Below are positions 6,965 through 12,315 of a stretch of DNA of 12,315 bases, in pieces. This stretch comes from an uncultured Chlorobiales bacterium (GTDB taxonomy: Bacteria > Bacteroidota > Chlorobiia > Chlorobiales > Chlorobiaceae): the NCBI GenBank assembly GCA_903901395.1, contig CAIUQW010000137.1, positions 1 to 12,315 of the forward strand, in the 5' to 3' direction. The notes beneath the pieces are model-generated. The model ran no database searches and was not told the origin of the DNA. It saw only the letters and a list, made by a program, of their open reading frames with translations. The position numbers and the translations under genes are program-made. Every line of letters begins with the position of its first letter. The stretch's first letter is position 1.

Positions 6965-7717
6965 TTAACCTGCGGCTTTGACAATCGCGATGAAATCGTC
7001 CACGTTCAGGCTGGCGCCGCCGATGAGGCCGCCGTCGATGTCGGGCATTCCGAACAGTTCGACTGCATTCGAGGGTTTGACGCTGCCGCCGTACTGGATT
7101 CTGAGGTGTTTTGCGGCCTGCTCGCCATAAAGTTCGGCGACTTTGGCGCGGATCATGGCGTGAACATCCTGCGCCTGCTGGCTGGTGGCGGTTTTGCCGG
7201 TGCCGATGGCCCAGACCGGCTCGTAAGCGATCACCAGACTGGTGATGTCGGTCACGCCGGTCAAGCCTTCCACAACCTGCGCAGCAACGATCTCGTCCGT
7301 CACGCCGCGTTCGCGTTCGTCGAGCGTTTCGCCGACGCACATGATGACTGAAAGTCCTTCGGCAAGCGCTTTCTGAACCTTCCGGTTGACGATCTGGCTG
7401 GTTTCGCCGAAGTACTGGCGGCGCTCCGAGTGGCCGAGAATCACGTAGCCGCATCCGGCAGCGGCAAGCATTCGCGTGGAGACCTCGCCGGTGAATGCGC
7501 CATCGTTCTCGTAATGGCAGTTCTGAGCGCAGAGCTTGACGCCGCTCCACTCGATCACTTTGCCAACTTCGTACAGCGCCGGAAAGGTCGGCGCGATGCC
7601 AACTTCGCACGTCACGCCGTCATTGCCGACCTTTTCGGCAATCGCGGTTGCCAGATCGACAGACTCGGCGATGGTGTTGTTCATCTTCCAGTTGCCAACC
7701 ACAATTTTTCTGCGCAT
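6965..7717 (-). CDS. tpiA: Triose-phosphate isomerase
   Basis: This cytoplasmic enzyme interconverts dihydroxyacetone phosphate and glyceraldehyde 3-phosphate in glycolysis, gluconeogenesis and carbon fixation. The 250-residue length is normal for the TIM barrel. The catalytic residues are all present: Asn9 and Lys11 in GNWKMN, His96 in LGHSERR and Glu166 in [14 protein letters not shown], which also contains the mobile loop 6. The phosphate-binding GGSV (210-213) and GGLIGGASL (229-237) segments are intact. The ATG at 7717 begins one base after the stop of the 74-residue gene, so translation is probably coupled. It is the last gene before a strong intrinsic terminator. Confidence 0.97.
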   Translation of the reverse strand: MRRKIVVGNWKMNNTIAESVDLATAIAEKVGNDGVTCEVGIAPTFPALYEVGKVIEWSGVKLCAQNCHYENDGAFTGEVSTRMLAAAGCGYVILGHSERRQYFGETSQIVNRKVQKALAEGLSVIMCVGETLDERERGVTDEIVAAQVVEGLTGVTDITSLVIAYEPVWAIGTGKTATSQQAQDVHAMIRAKVAELYGEQAAKHLRIQYGGSVKPSNAVELFGMPDIDGGLIGGASLNVDDFIAIVKAAG

Positions 7718-7718
7718 A

Positions 7719-7943
7719 TCAGTAATCGGTTACGACTTCGCGGTAAATTTTATCGATATCGGCCACCTTGAAGGTGTGCTTCCAGAAACGGGAGTCCTTG
7801 ATTTCGATCTTGTCCTGATCGATGGCCGTGACATAGCCGTGCCACACCCGCTGCTCTTTGGTGAGCAGATTGATCTCCTTGTCGAGCAGTTCGCGTGCTC
7901 CGCCAATCTGTTTGGCTGTATAGATTATCTGACGCTTTCCCAT
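7719..7943 (-). CDS. Conserved-looking 74-residue protein of unknown function
   Basis: The small, charged, soluble protein has a basic helical start (residues 1-30) and a likely beta-rich second half. There, [15 protein letters not shown] and [15 protein letters not shown] alternate as short strands, suggesting a small SH3- or Sm-like barrel. This is a fold impression only, and no family was recognised. No signal peptide, membrane segment, Cys pair or catalytic motif is present. The gene lies tightly between greA (24 bases upstream) and tpiA (one base downstream), so it should be expressed with both. Codon use resembles its neighbours. It is unlikely to be a chance reading because it fills the gap exactly. 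Confidence 0.7.
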   Translation of the reverse strand: MGKRQIIYTAKQIGGARELLDKEINLLTKEQRVWHGYVTAIDQDKIEIKDSRFWKHTFKVADIDKIYREVVTDY

Positions 7944-7967
7944 GAATACAGTGTTTGATTTGGGACG

Positions 7968-8447
7968 CTATTTAACAAAAATATCGAGGATTTCATAATG
8001 AAGTTCCCCTTTCGGCACGCTGATTTTCACCTTCTCGCCCACCGTCTTGCCGATCAGCGAGCGTCCGACGGGAGAGCGCACGGAGATTTTGCCGAGATCC
8101 ATGTCGGCCTCCTCGGATGAAACCAGCGTATACTCGATAATCTCGTCATCGACTTGCAGGTTGCGCAGCTTGACCGAGGTGAGAATATAGACCTTGTCGG
8201 TTTTGATCTGCTTCGGATCGAGGATGGTTGCCGAAGCGAGTTTGTTTTCGAGATCGGAAATTTTCGCTTCGAGCTGCGACTGCTCTTCGCGAGCGGCGTC
8301 GTACTCGGCGTTTTCGCTCAGATCACCATGAGAACGAGCCTCCGCAATCTTTTCGAGCACCTCTTTGCGGGTCTCGGTCGTCAACAGGTGAAGTTCCTCC
8401 TTGAGCCGGTTGTACCCATCCCGTGTCAGATAAATTCGGTCACTCAT
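7968..8447 (-). CDS. greA: Transcription elongation factor GreA
   Basis: GreA enters the secondary channel of RNA polymerase and stimulates cleavage of backtracked RNA. The 159-residue length is typical. Residues 1-75 form the antiparallel coiled coil. Its tip carries [10 protein letters not shown] (41-50), with the acidic Asp42 and Glu45 that coordinate the catalytic metal in the polymerase active site. Residues 85-159 form the FKBP-like C-terminal domain with the family signature [14 protein letters not shown] (125-138). It is the first gene of a three-gene minus-strand operon and starts downstream of the intrinsic terminator at 8529-8566. No convincing promoter could be fixed in the 80-base gap. 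Confidence 0.97.
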   Translation of the reverse strand: MSDRIYLTRDGYNRLKEELHLLTTETRKEVLEKIAEARSHGDLSENAEYDAAREEQSQLEAKISDLENKLASATILDPKQIKTDKVYILTSVKLRNLQVDDEIIEYTLVSSEEADMDLGKISVRSPVGRSLIGKTVGEKVKISVPKGELHYEILDIFVK

Positions 8448-8528
8448 GTCAATTCATGGTTTTGATTGGCGATGCTGATAAGCGAATAAACGCCAGACGT
8501 CTCAACAGCTATGGAACATGTGGCAAAC

Positions 8529-8566
8529 AAAAAAAAGTAAAGTCAGCAGCCTGGCCGACTTTACTT
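8529..8566 (-). terminator. Intrinsic terminator of the trpE-htrA transcript
   Basis: On the minus strand AAGTAAAGTC (8566-8557) pairs perfectly with GACTTTACTT (8544-8535) across a 12-base loop, followed by eight Ts to 8529. It lies 45 bases after the stop of the HtrA-like gene and separates it from greA. The opposite strand has no T-run, so it works in one direction only. Confidence 0.88.
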
Positions 8567-8610
8567 CATTTCGAGCAATTTAGAAAACTTTATGCTGCGG
8601 GCAAAGAGCA

Positions 8611-10101
8611 TCAGAGATTAAACGCAAAATACATCCGGCTCCATCCGCGCTCGACAAGCATGGTGATCCTGTCGCCGCGCTTCTTGCGTCCAACGAGCTG
8701 ATTGAATTGCGTGTAGGAGGTGATGCTGTTCTTGTCGATGGACAGAATGACGTCGCCAAGCCGGAGACCCGCTTTGTACGCTTCGCTGGAAACCTTGACG
8801 CCCGTTACGACAACCCTGTTCGATACGGCTTTCTTGCCAAGCTGCTCGGCAACCTCGGCGTTGAGCGGCGCGGCCATGAAGCCGAGCAGTTCGTTCTCGA
8901 CCTCCGGAGCCTGGCCTGTGGCGGCGGCGACTTTGTCGCTGAGCTGCTCCACGCGAACGTTGACCGTCACCGGCGCGCCGTCGCGCTCGACGCGCACGGT
9001 CGCGGAGTTTCCCGGCTCCTGGGCGGCAACCGCCGCGCGAAGCTCGTTCGTTCCGGCAACTTTCCGGCCATTGAACTCGGTGATGACGTCACCCTTCTTC
9101 AAGCCGTCAGCCGCCGCGCCCTGTTCGGCAACCGCACCAACGACGACGCCCTGCGCGGCATCGAGCTTGCGCTGGCTGGCAACCTTCTCATCGACATCCT
9201 GCATGCCGATTCCCAGGTAGCCGCGGCTCACCTTGCCGCTCCTGGCAAGCGCCTGATAAACCTTCACCGCCTTGCCGGAGGGAAGCGCGAAGCCAAGTCC
9301 TTCGTGTCCGGCTGCATTTCCGGGGGTCGCCGTACCGATACCGACCAGTTCGCCGCGCATGTCGAGCAGCGGGCCGCCTGTGTTGGCGGCATCGATCACC
9401 GCATCGGTCTGGATAAACTCCTCGTATTCATTCGGAGCGACATTGACCACGCCTCGCGAGCTGACGATCCCTTTGGTTGCCATCCTCGAACGGCTTTCGC
9501 CAAGCGGCGCACCAACCGCGACAACCCACTCGCCCGCGCGAAGGCGGTCGCTGTTGCCGATGGCTATCGGCTTCAGGCCGGAAGCCTCGACTTTCAGCAC
9601 GGCAATGTCCGTTTTTGAATCCCGCCCGACCACTTTGGCGCGGAGGGTGCGGTTGTCCGAAGTTCTGACGAAGACCGCGTCGGGGTTGTCAATCAGGTGG
9701 CTGTTGGTGATGATGTAGCCATCAGCCGAAACGATGACGCCCGAACCGACGCCATAGACTGACCCTTTGGCCGACTCCGTTTTAATGAGACCAGAGTAAT
9801 TTCTGAAGGATTTTCCGAAGGCTTCGAACGGCGTCTGCGCGGCGGCGATGGTGGTCGATTGCGGCAGGATTGTCACGACCGACGGCGCGGCGGCGTCGAT
9901 GACGCGGGCGAAGGTATCGCTGAGGTCGCCGAGAGGACGCGCCGGAGCGTCGGCGGCGCGAAGCTCCGACGGCCCGAACGCGAGCGCGAAAGAGCGCTCA
10001 TGCGATGGCAGCGAAAGCTGCACGTTCTGGAAAGCGAGCGTCCCGACGGCGACAGCGGCGGAAACGAATTGCAGCGGTTTGGTGGTCGTTCGTTTTTTCA
10101 T
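8611..10101 (-). CDS. HtrA/DegP-family protein with two PDZ domains and a substituted catalytic Ser (Thr241)
   Basis: The 496-residue product has an N-terminal signal or anchor segment (residues about 9-30), a trypsin-like domain (about 60-290) and two PDZ domains (about 295-385 and 405-490). This is the layout of periplasmic HtrA proteases and chaperones. His135 (TNSH) and Asp165 (KTDIAVLK) of the triad are present. The GNSGGPL motif reads ANTGGPL at 239-245: the nucleophile is Thr241 (codon ACA, 9379-9381) and the preceding oxyanion-hole Gly is Ala239. HtrA enzymes rely on Ser, so this member is probably a weak or inactive protease that acts as chaperone, sensor or regulator. The fold and PDZ domains look intact, and the gene is not frameshifted. 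It follows trpE by 27 bases. A normal HtrA is presumably encoded elsewhere (inference). Confidence 0.9.
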   Translation of the reverse strand: MKKRTTTKPLQFVSAAVAVGTLAFQNVQLSLPSHERSFALAFGPSELRAADAPARPLGDLSDTFARVIDAAAPSVVTILPQSTTIAAAQTPFEAFGKSFRNYSGLIKTESAKGSVYGVGSGVIVSADGYIITNSHLIDNPDAVFVRTSDNRTLRAKVVGRDSKTDIAVLKVEASGLKPIAIGNSDRLRAGEWVVAVGAPLGESRSRMATKGIVSSRGVVNVAPNEYEEFIQTDAVIDAANTGGPLLDMRGELVGIGTATPGNAAGHEGLGFALPSGKAVKVYQALARSGKVSRGYLGIGMQDVDEKVASQRKLDAAQGVVVGAVAEQGAAADGLKKGDVITEFNGRKVAGTNELRAAVAAQEPGNSATVRVERDGAPVTVNVRVEQLSDKVAAATGQAPEVENELLGFMAAPLNAEVAEQLGKKAVSNRVVVTGVKVSSEAYKAGLRLGDVILSIDKNSITSYTQFNQLVGRKKRGDRITMLVERGWSRMYFAFNL

Positions 10102-10128
10102 GAGCGGACGTTGATAAATTATTATTGC

Positions 10129-11643
10129 TCAGTCAGTTGCCTCGATGCTTTCGAGAGCCGTGAGTCCGGCCCTCATTTTGTTCATGGTCTCTTCGTATTC
10201 GAATTCCGGCGTCGAGTCGGCAACGATGCCGCCCGCCGCCTGGAAGTAAATGACGCCGTCACGGATCACCATCGTGCGGATGGCGATGGCGGTGGTAAGC
10301 CCGCCCCGGAAGTCGAGATAACCGACAGCACCGCCGTAGAGACCGCGCTTCTCCTTCTCAAGCTCGTAGATGATCTCCATCGAGCGCACTTTCGGCGCTC
10401 CGGTGAGGGTTCCCGCCGGAAAACACGACCAGAAGGCGTCCATCGCCGTGAGGCCATCCTGCAGCTCGCCGCGCACGTTGCTGACGATGTGCATGACATG
10501 CGAGTACTTCTCGATCACCATCATCTCGTTGGTCTCGACCGTGCCAATCTTGGCGATCCTGCCGATGTCGTTGCGGCTGAGGTCGATCAGCATCAGATGC
10601 TCGGCACGCTCCTTCTCGTCGGAGAGCAACTCGCGGGCGTTGCGCTCGTCCTCGTCGAAGGTCTCACCACGCCGACGGGTGCCCGCGATGGGGCGGGTAT
10701 CGACGATCCGCCGCCCGGCATGGTCGCACTCCACCTTCACCAGCAGCTCGGGCGAGGAGCCGACGACGTAAAAATCCTCCAGGTCATAGAAGTAGAGATA
10801 GGGCGACGGATTGATTGTCCGCAGCACGCGATAGACGTCGAAGGGCCTCGTGTGCAGCGTGCGTTTCAGGCGCTGCGAAATCTGCACCTGGAAGATGTCG
10901 CCGCTGAGGATGTACTCCTTGGCCTTGAGCACTTTCTCGTAGTACTCGTCGCGCGTGGTGTTGGAGACGACCGGCTCCGGCGTCTCGGGACGGAGCTGGA
11001 TGAGGTCGCGATCGAGCGGCTCGAAGATGAGCGCGGCCAGCTCGTCGATCTTGCGCTCGGCGCGCTCGCGGTCGCTTTCGTCGAGGTAGTTGGTCACGAC
11101 GAAGAGCTTGCGCATCACGTTGTCGAAAATGACGAGCGTGTCGCAGAAGAGCAGGCAGAGATCGGGGAGATTCGCCGGGTCGGGCAATTCCGGCGCGGGA
11201 ATCTTTTCGACCAGGTGCATCGTGTCGTAGCCGAAGTAGCCGAACATGCCCGAAGTGGTCATCTGCTGCGAGCCATTCTTGCGGCGCGGAATCTCGACCG
11301 AGGTGAACATCGCCATGCAGCGATCCACGATCCGGCGCAGATCGCTCTCCTCATCGACGATAGCGGACAAGGCCCGGAAACGTTCATCGCGCACGTCGAG
11401 CGAAACCTCGCCGCCGACGGTTCCCTTGAGCACAGCCACCGGATCGACGGCGATATAGGAGAACCGGGCCAGCAGCTCCTCGCCCTCGACCGATTCGAGC
11501 AGGCAGGAGTATGGGCGCTGAAGCTTGAGGTAGACCGAAACCGGCGTTTCCGTATCGGCCTGGAAGGTTCTGACCAACGGGGTCAGACTGAAGGACGGCT
11601 CTTGAGTATGCGCTGCCGCCTGTTCTGAAAATGATCTGATCAT
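10129..11643 (-). CDS. trpE: Anthranilate synthase component I
   Basis: TrpE converts chorismate to anthranilate, with ammonia supplied by the TrpG amidotransferase, at the first committed step of tryptophan synthesis. With the ATG at 11643 it has 504 residues. The N-terminal LLES element (codons ending near 11491) belongs to the Trp feedback site. The C-terminal chorismate-binding domain carries NPSPY, PIAGTRRRG, HLMLIDLSRNDIG and FPAGTLTGAPK. Ala in PIAGT instead of the PabB-type Lys marks it as TrpE rather than aminodeoxychorismate synthase. An in-frame GTG at 11688 would add 15 residues. It is disfavoured because its GAGG abuts the start codon and the promoter candidate would start the RNA at about 11690. 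No trpG lies beside it; the HtrA-like gene follows. Confidence 0.95.
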   Translation of the reverse strand: MIRSFSEQAAAHTQEPSFSLTPLVRTFQADTETPVSVYLKLQRPYSCLLESVEGEELLARFSYIAVDPVAVLKGTVGGEVSLDVRDERFRALSAIVDEESDLRRIVDRCMAMFTSVEIPRRKNGSQQMTTSGMFGYFGYDTMHLVEKIPAPELPDPANLPDLCLLFCDTLVIFDNVMRKLFVVTNYLDESDRERAERKIDELAALIFEPLDRDLIQLRPETPEPVVSNTTRDEYYEKVLKAKEYILSGDIFQVQISQRLKRTLHTRPFDVYRVLRTINPSPYLYFYDLEDFYVVGSSPELLVKVECDHAGRRIVDTRPIAGTRRRGETFDEDERNARELLSDEKERAEHLMLIDLSRNDIGRIAKIGTVETNEMMVIEKYSHVMHIVSNVRGELQDGLTAMDAFWSCFPAGTLTGAPKVRSMEIIYELEKEKRGLYGGAVGYLDFRGGLTTAIAIRTMVIRDGVIYFQAAGGIVADSTPEFEYEETMNKMRAGLTALESIEATD

Positions 11644-11696
11644 GAATTCTGGAATGCTACGATAAGGTAAAAAATCATATGACGGCACCCTCGCCG

Positions 11697-11725
11697 TTTA
11701 TATATTGCGTAATGTGAATTCCGAA
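11697..11725 (-). promoter_or_regulatory. Candidate trpE promoter
   Basis: On the minus strand TATAAA (11702-11697, 5/6 match) is preceded at exactly 17 bases by TTCGGA (11725-11720, 3/6 match). Transcription would start near 11690 and leave a leader of about 47 bases before the ATG at 11643. An inverted repeat overlaps it: the -35 element lies in the repeat's spacer and one arm fills the -35/-10 spacer. Confidence 0.45.
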
Positions 11726-11740
11726 TGGCATTCATATTAC
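11709..11740. promoter_or_regulatory. Inverted repeat overlapping the trpE promoter, candidate operator
   Basis: GTAATGTGAAT (11709-11719) and ATTCATATTAC (11730-11740) are inverted copies with one mismatch in 11, separated by 10 bases, so the half-site centres are 21 bp (two helical turns) apart. The spacer itself contains part of a GAATG-G-CATTC palindrome. The position over the trpE -35 and spacer suits a dimeric repressor. On plus-strand RNA the mismatch becomes a G-U pair, so an 11-bp hairpin in the leader of the divergent gene is the alternative. Confidence 0.5.
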
Positions 11741-11791
11741 CTGCAAGGCAAAAAAGCGATGACTCTCGAACTGCTACTCCAATAAGTTAAC

Positions 11792-11797
11792 AGGAAG
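11792..11797 (+). promoter_or_regulatory. Ribosome binding site of the 11806 gene
   Basis: AGGAAG lies 8 bases before the ATG at 11806 and decides this start over the ATG at 11835, which is in another frame. Confidence 0.6.
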
Positions 11798-11805
11798 CTA
11801 TCGCC

Positions 11806-12216
11806 ATGAAAATATCACGGCACGCCGGTCAGAAGTGGTTTACTGCGCTGCTCCTCTCGCCGGGAATGATTTTTGCCATGACGTACCTCGCGGTATGGCT
11901 GTCGACAAATCTCTGGCTCAACCACAGTTTCAAACGTCATCTCAAGCAAATCTTCGTCACCGAGACCGGTCAGCAATACCGTATCGACATCGGTTCGCTC
12001 CGTTCAGGCGCAGACCTGAACTCGCTGAAGCTGAAACAACTTCAGCTCACGCCCATCGACGGCACTTTCAACGCGGGATCGAACCATGCCGCCAGGCAGA
12101 TCGCCGAACTGCAGATCGATTGTCCCGATCTCAGCTTTTTTCCGTTCAGACCGGCGGACGAAACGCTCTCCCTGCGCATGATCTCCCGGCAAATCATGTC
12201 GAGCAGCGTTCAGTGA
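11806..12216 (+). CDS. Single-pass membrane-anchored protein, weakly AsmA-like
   Basis: The 136-residue protein has a basic start (residues 1-10) and one membrane segment (about 12-35), then a soluble part probably outside the cytoplasm. Residues 56-84 (QQYRIDIGSLRSGADLNSLK and the LQLTP that follows) resemble the start of AsmA-type proteins, where a strand and an IGSL-type turn follow the anchor. The similarity is short and by eye. If correct, the protein would be far shorter than usual AsmA members. A possible helix ends the protein, and its single Cys is near residue 106. It diverges from trpE and converges with a minus-strand gene, whose stop overlaps its last codons. The function is unknown. 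Confidence 0.6.
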   Translation: MKISRHAGQKWFTALLLSPGMIFAMTYLAVWLSTNLWLNHSFKRHLKQIFVTETGQQYRIDIGSLRSGADLNSLKLKQLQLTPIDGTFNAGSNHAARQIAELQIDCPDLSFFPFRPADETLSLRMISRQIMSSSVQ

Positions 12217-12315
12217 ACCGTCAGTCCGATTCGGTTCCAGCGAATGGAGGCGATCTTTTCGACCGGATCGAACACCAGCGGAAGATCGGGATCCCATGAC
12301 CAGTAGACCATCATC
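12210..12315 (-). CDS. C-terminal end of an unidentified protein, partial at right edge
   Basis: A minus-strand frame is open from the window edge to the stop TGA at 12212-12210. It gives 34 residues that end in KIASIRWNRIGLTVH, with two Trp in WSWDPD near the start. Codons prefer G or C at the third position as in the neighbouring genes, and no plus-strand gene seems to occupy 12217-12315. The stop lies inside the end of the convergent 11806-12216 gene (7-base overlap). It is too short to assign a family. Confidence 0.5.
   Translation of the reverse strand, partial: MMVYWSWDPDLPLVFDPVEKIASIRWNRIGLTVH

Noticed and set aside
8707..9618. 303-residue plus-strand reading frame opposite the HtrA-like gene
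   Set aside because: It is a shadow of the HtrA coding frame, with no motif and no ribosome binding site.
9859..11628. 589-residue plus-strand reading frame opposite trpE and the HtrA-like gene
   Set aside because: It is the antisense shadow of two well-identified genes. Its composition is unusually rich in His, Arg and Asp with no recognisable motif, as expected from high third-position GC on the other strand.
11644..11690. Trp attenuator in the trpE leader
   Set aside because: The leader of about 47 bases shows no Trp-rich peptide and no terminator/antiterminator pair.
11759..11785. Eight-codon Leu-rich leader (MTLELLLQ) before the 11806 gene
   Set aside because: It is very short, no alternative hairpins follow it, and the downstream gene is not a leucine-pathway gene. 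It is probably chance.

Overview
The window looks like a piece of a moderately GC-rich bacterial chromosome. The gene families and their order (greA / small protein / tpiA, trpE followed by an HtrA-family gene, EnvC-type coiled coil / membrane protein / ammonia-dependent nadE) and the weak Shine-Dalgarno sites fit a green sulfur bacterium (Chlorobium/Chlorobaculum type). That assignment is an inference from memory and was not tested. No rRNA, tRNA, CRISPR array or intact mobile element was seen.

Layout. 1-2828 (+): a left-truncated EnvC-like coiled-coil protein with a degenerate LytM domain, a multi-pass membrane protein that may be Yip1-like, and NAD synthetase (nadE), closely spaced as one operon. 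2922-6373 (-): a three-gene accessory operon, read from right to left. It encodes a 90-residue membrane-anchored protein and two paralogous exported proteins, each with seven 42-residue TPR units. All three carry the same short Gly/Asn-rich motif predicted to lie outside the cytoplasm. 6374-6901: a mostly non-coding stretch holding a broken XRE/HigA-type helix-turn-helix gene. 6902-8447 (-): greA, a 74-residue unknown protein and tpiA, ended by a strong intrinsic terminator. 8529-11643 (-): trpE followed 27 bases later by an HtrA-like two-PDZ protein, ended by a second strong intrinsic terminator. 11644-11805: a divergent intergenic region with a trpE promoter candidate overlapped by a large inverted repeat. 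11806-12216 (+): a small membrane-anchored protein that may resemble an AsmA N-terminus. It converges with the C-terminal end of a minus-strand gene that leaves the window.

How the genes fit together. The housekeeping genes cover Trp synthesis (trpE), glycolysis/Calvin-cycle triose interconversion (tpiA), NAD synthesis (nadE), transcript cleavage (greA) and cell-wall remodelling (envC-like). The most unusual items are the three-gene TPR operon with its shared Gly/Asn motif, and the HtrA homologue whose catalytic Ser is replaced by Thr and whose oxyanion-hole Gly is replaced by Ala, which suggests a pseudoprotease chaperone or sensor. The inverted repeat over the trpE promoter is a good candidate operator.
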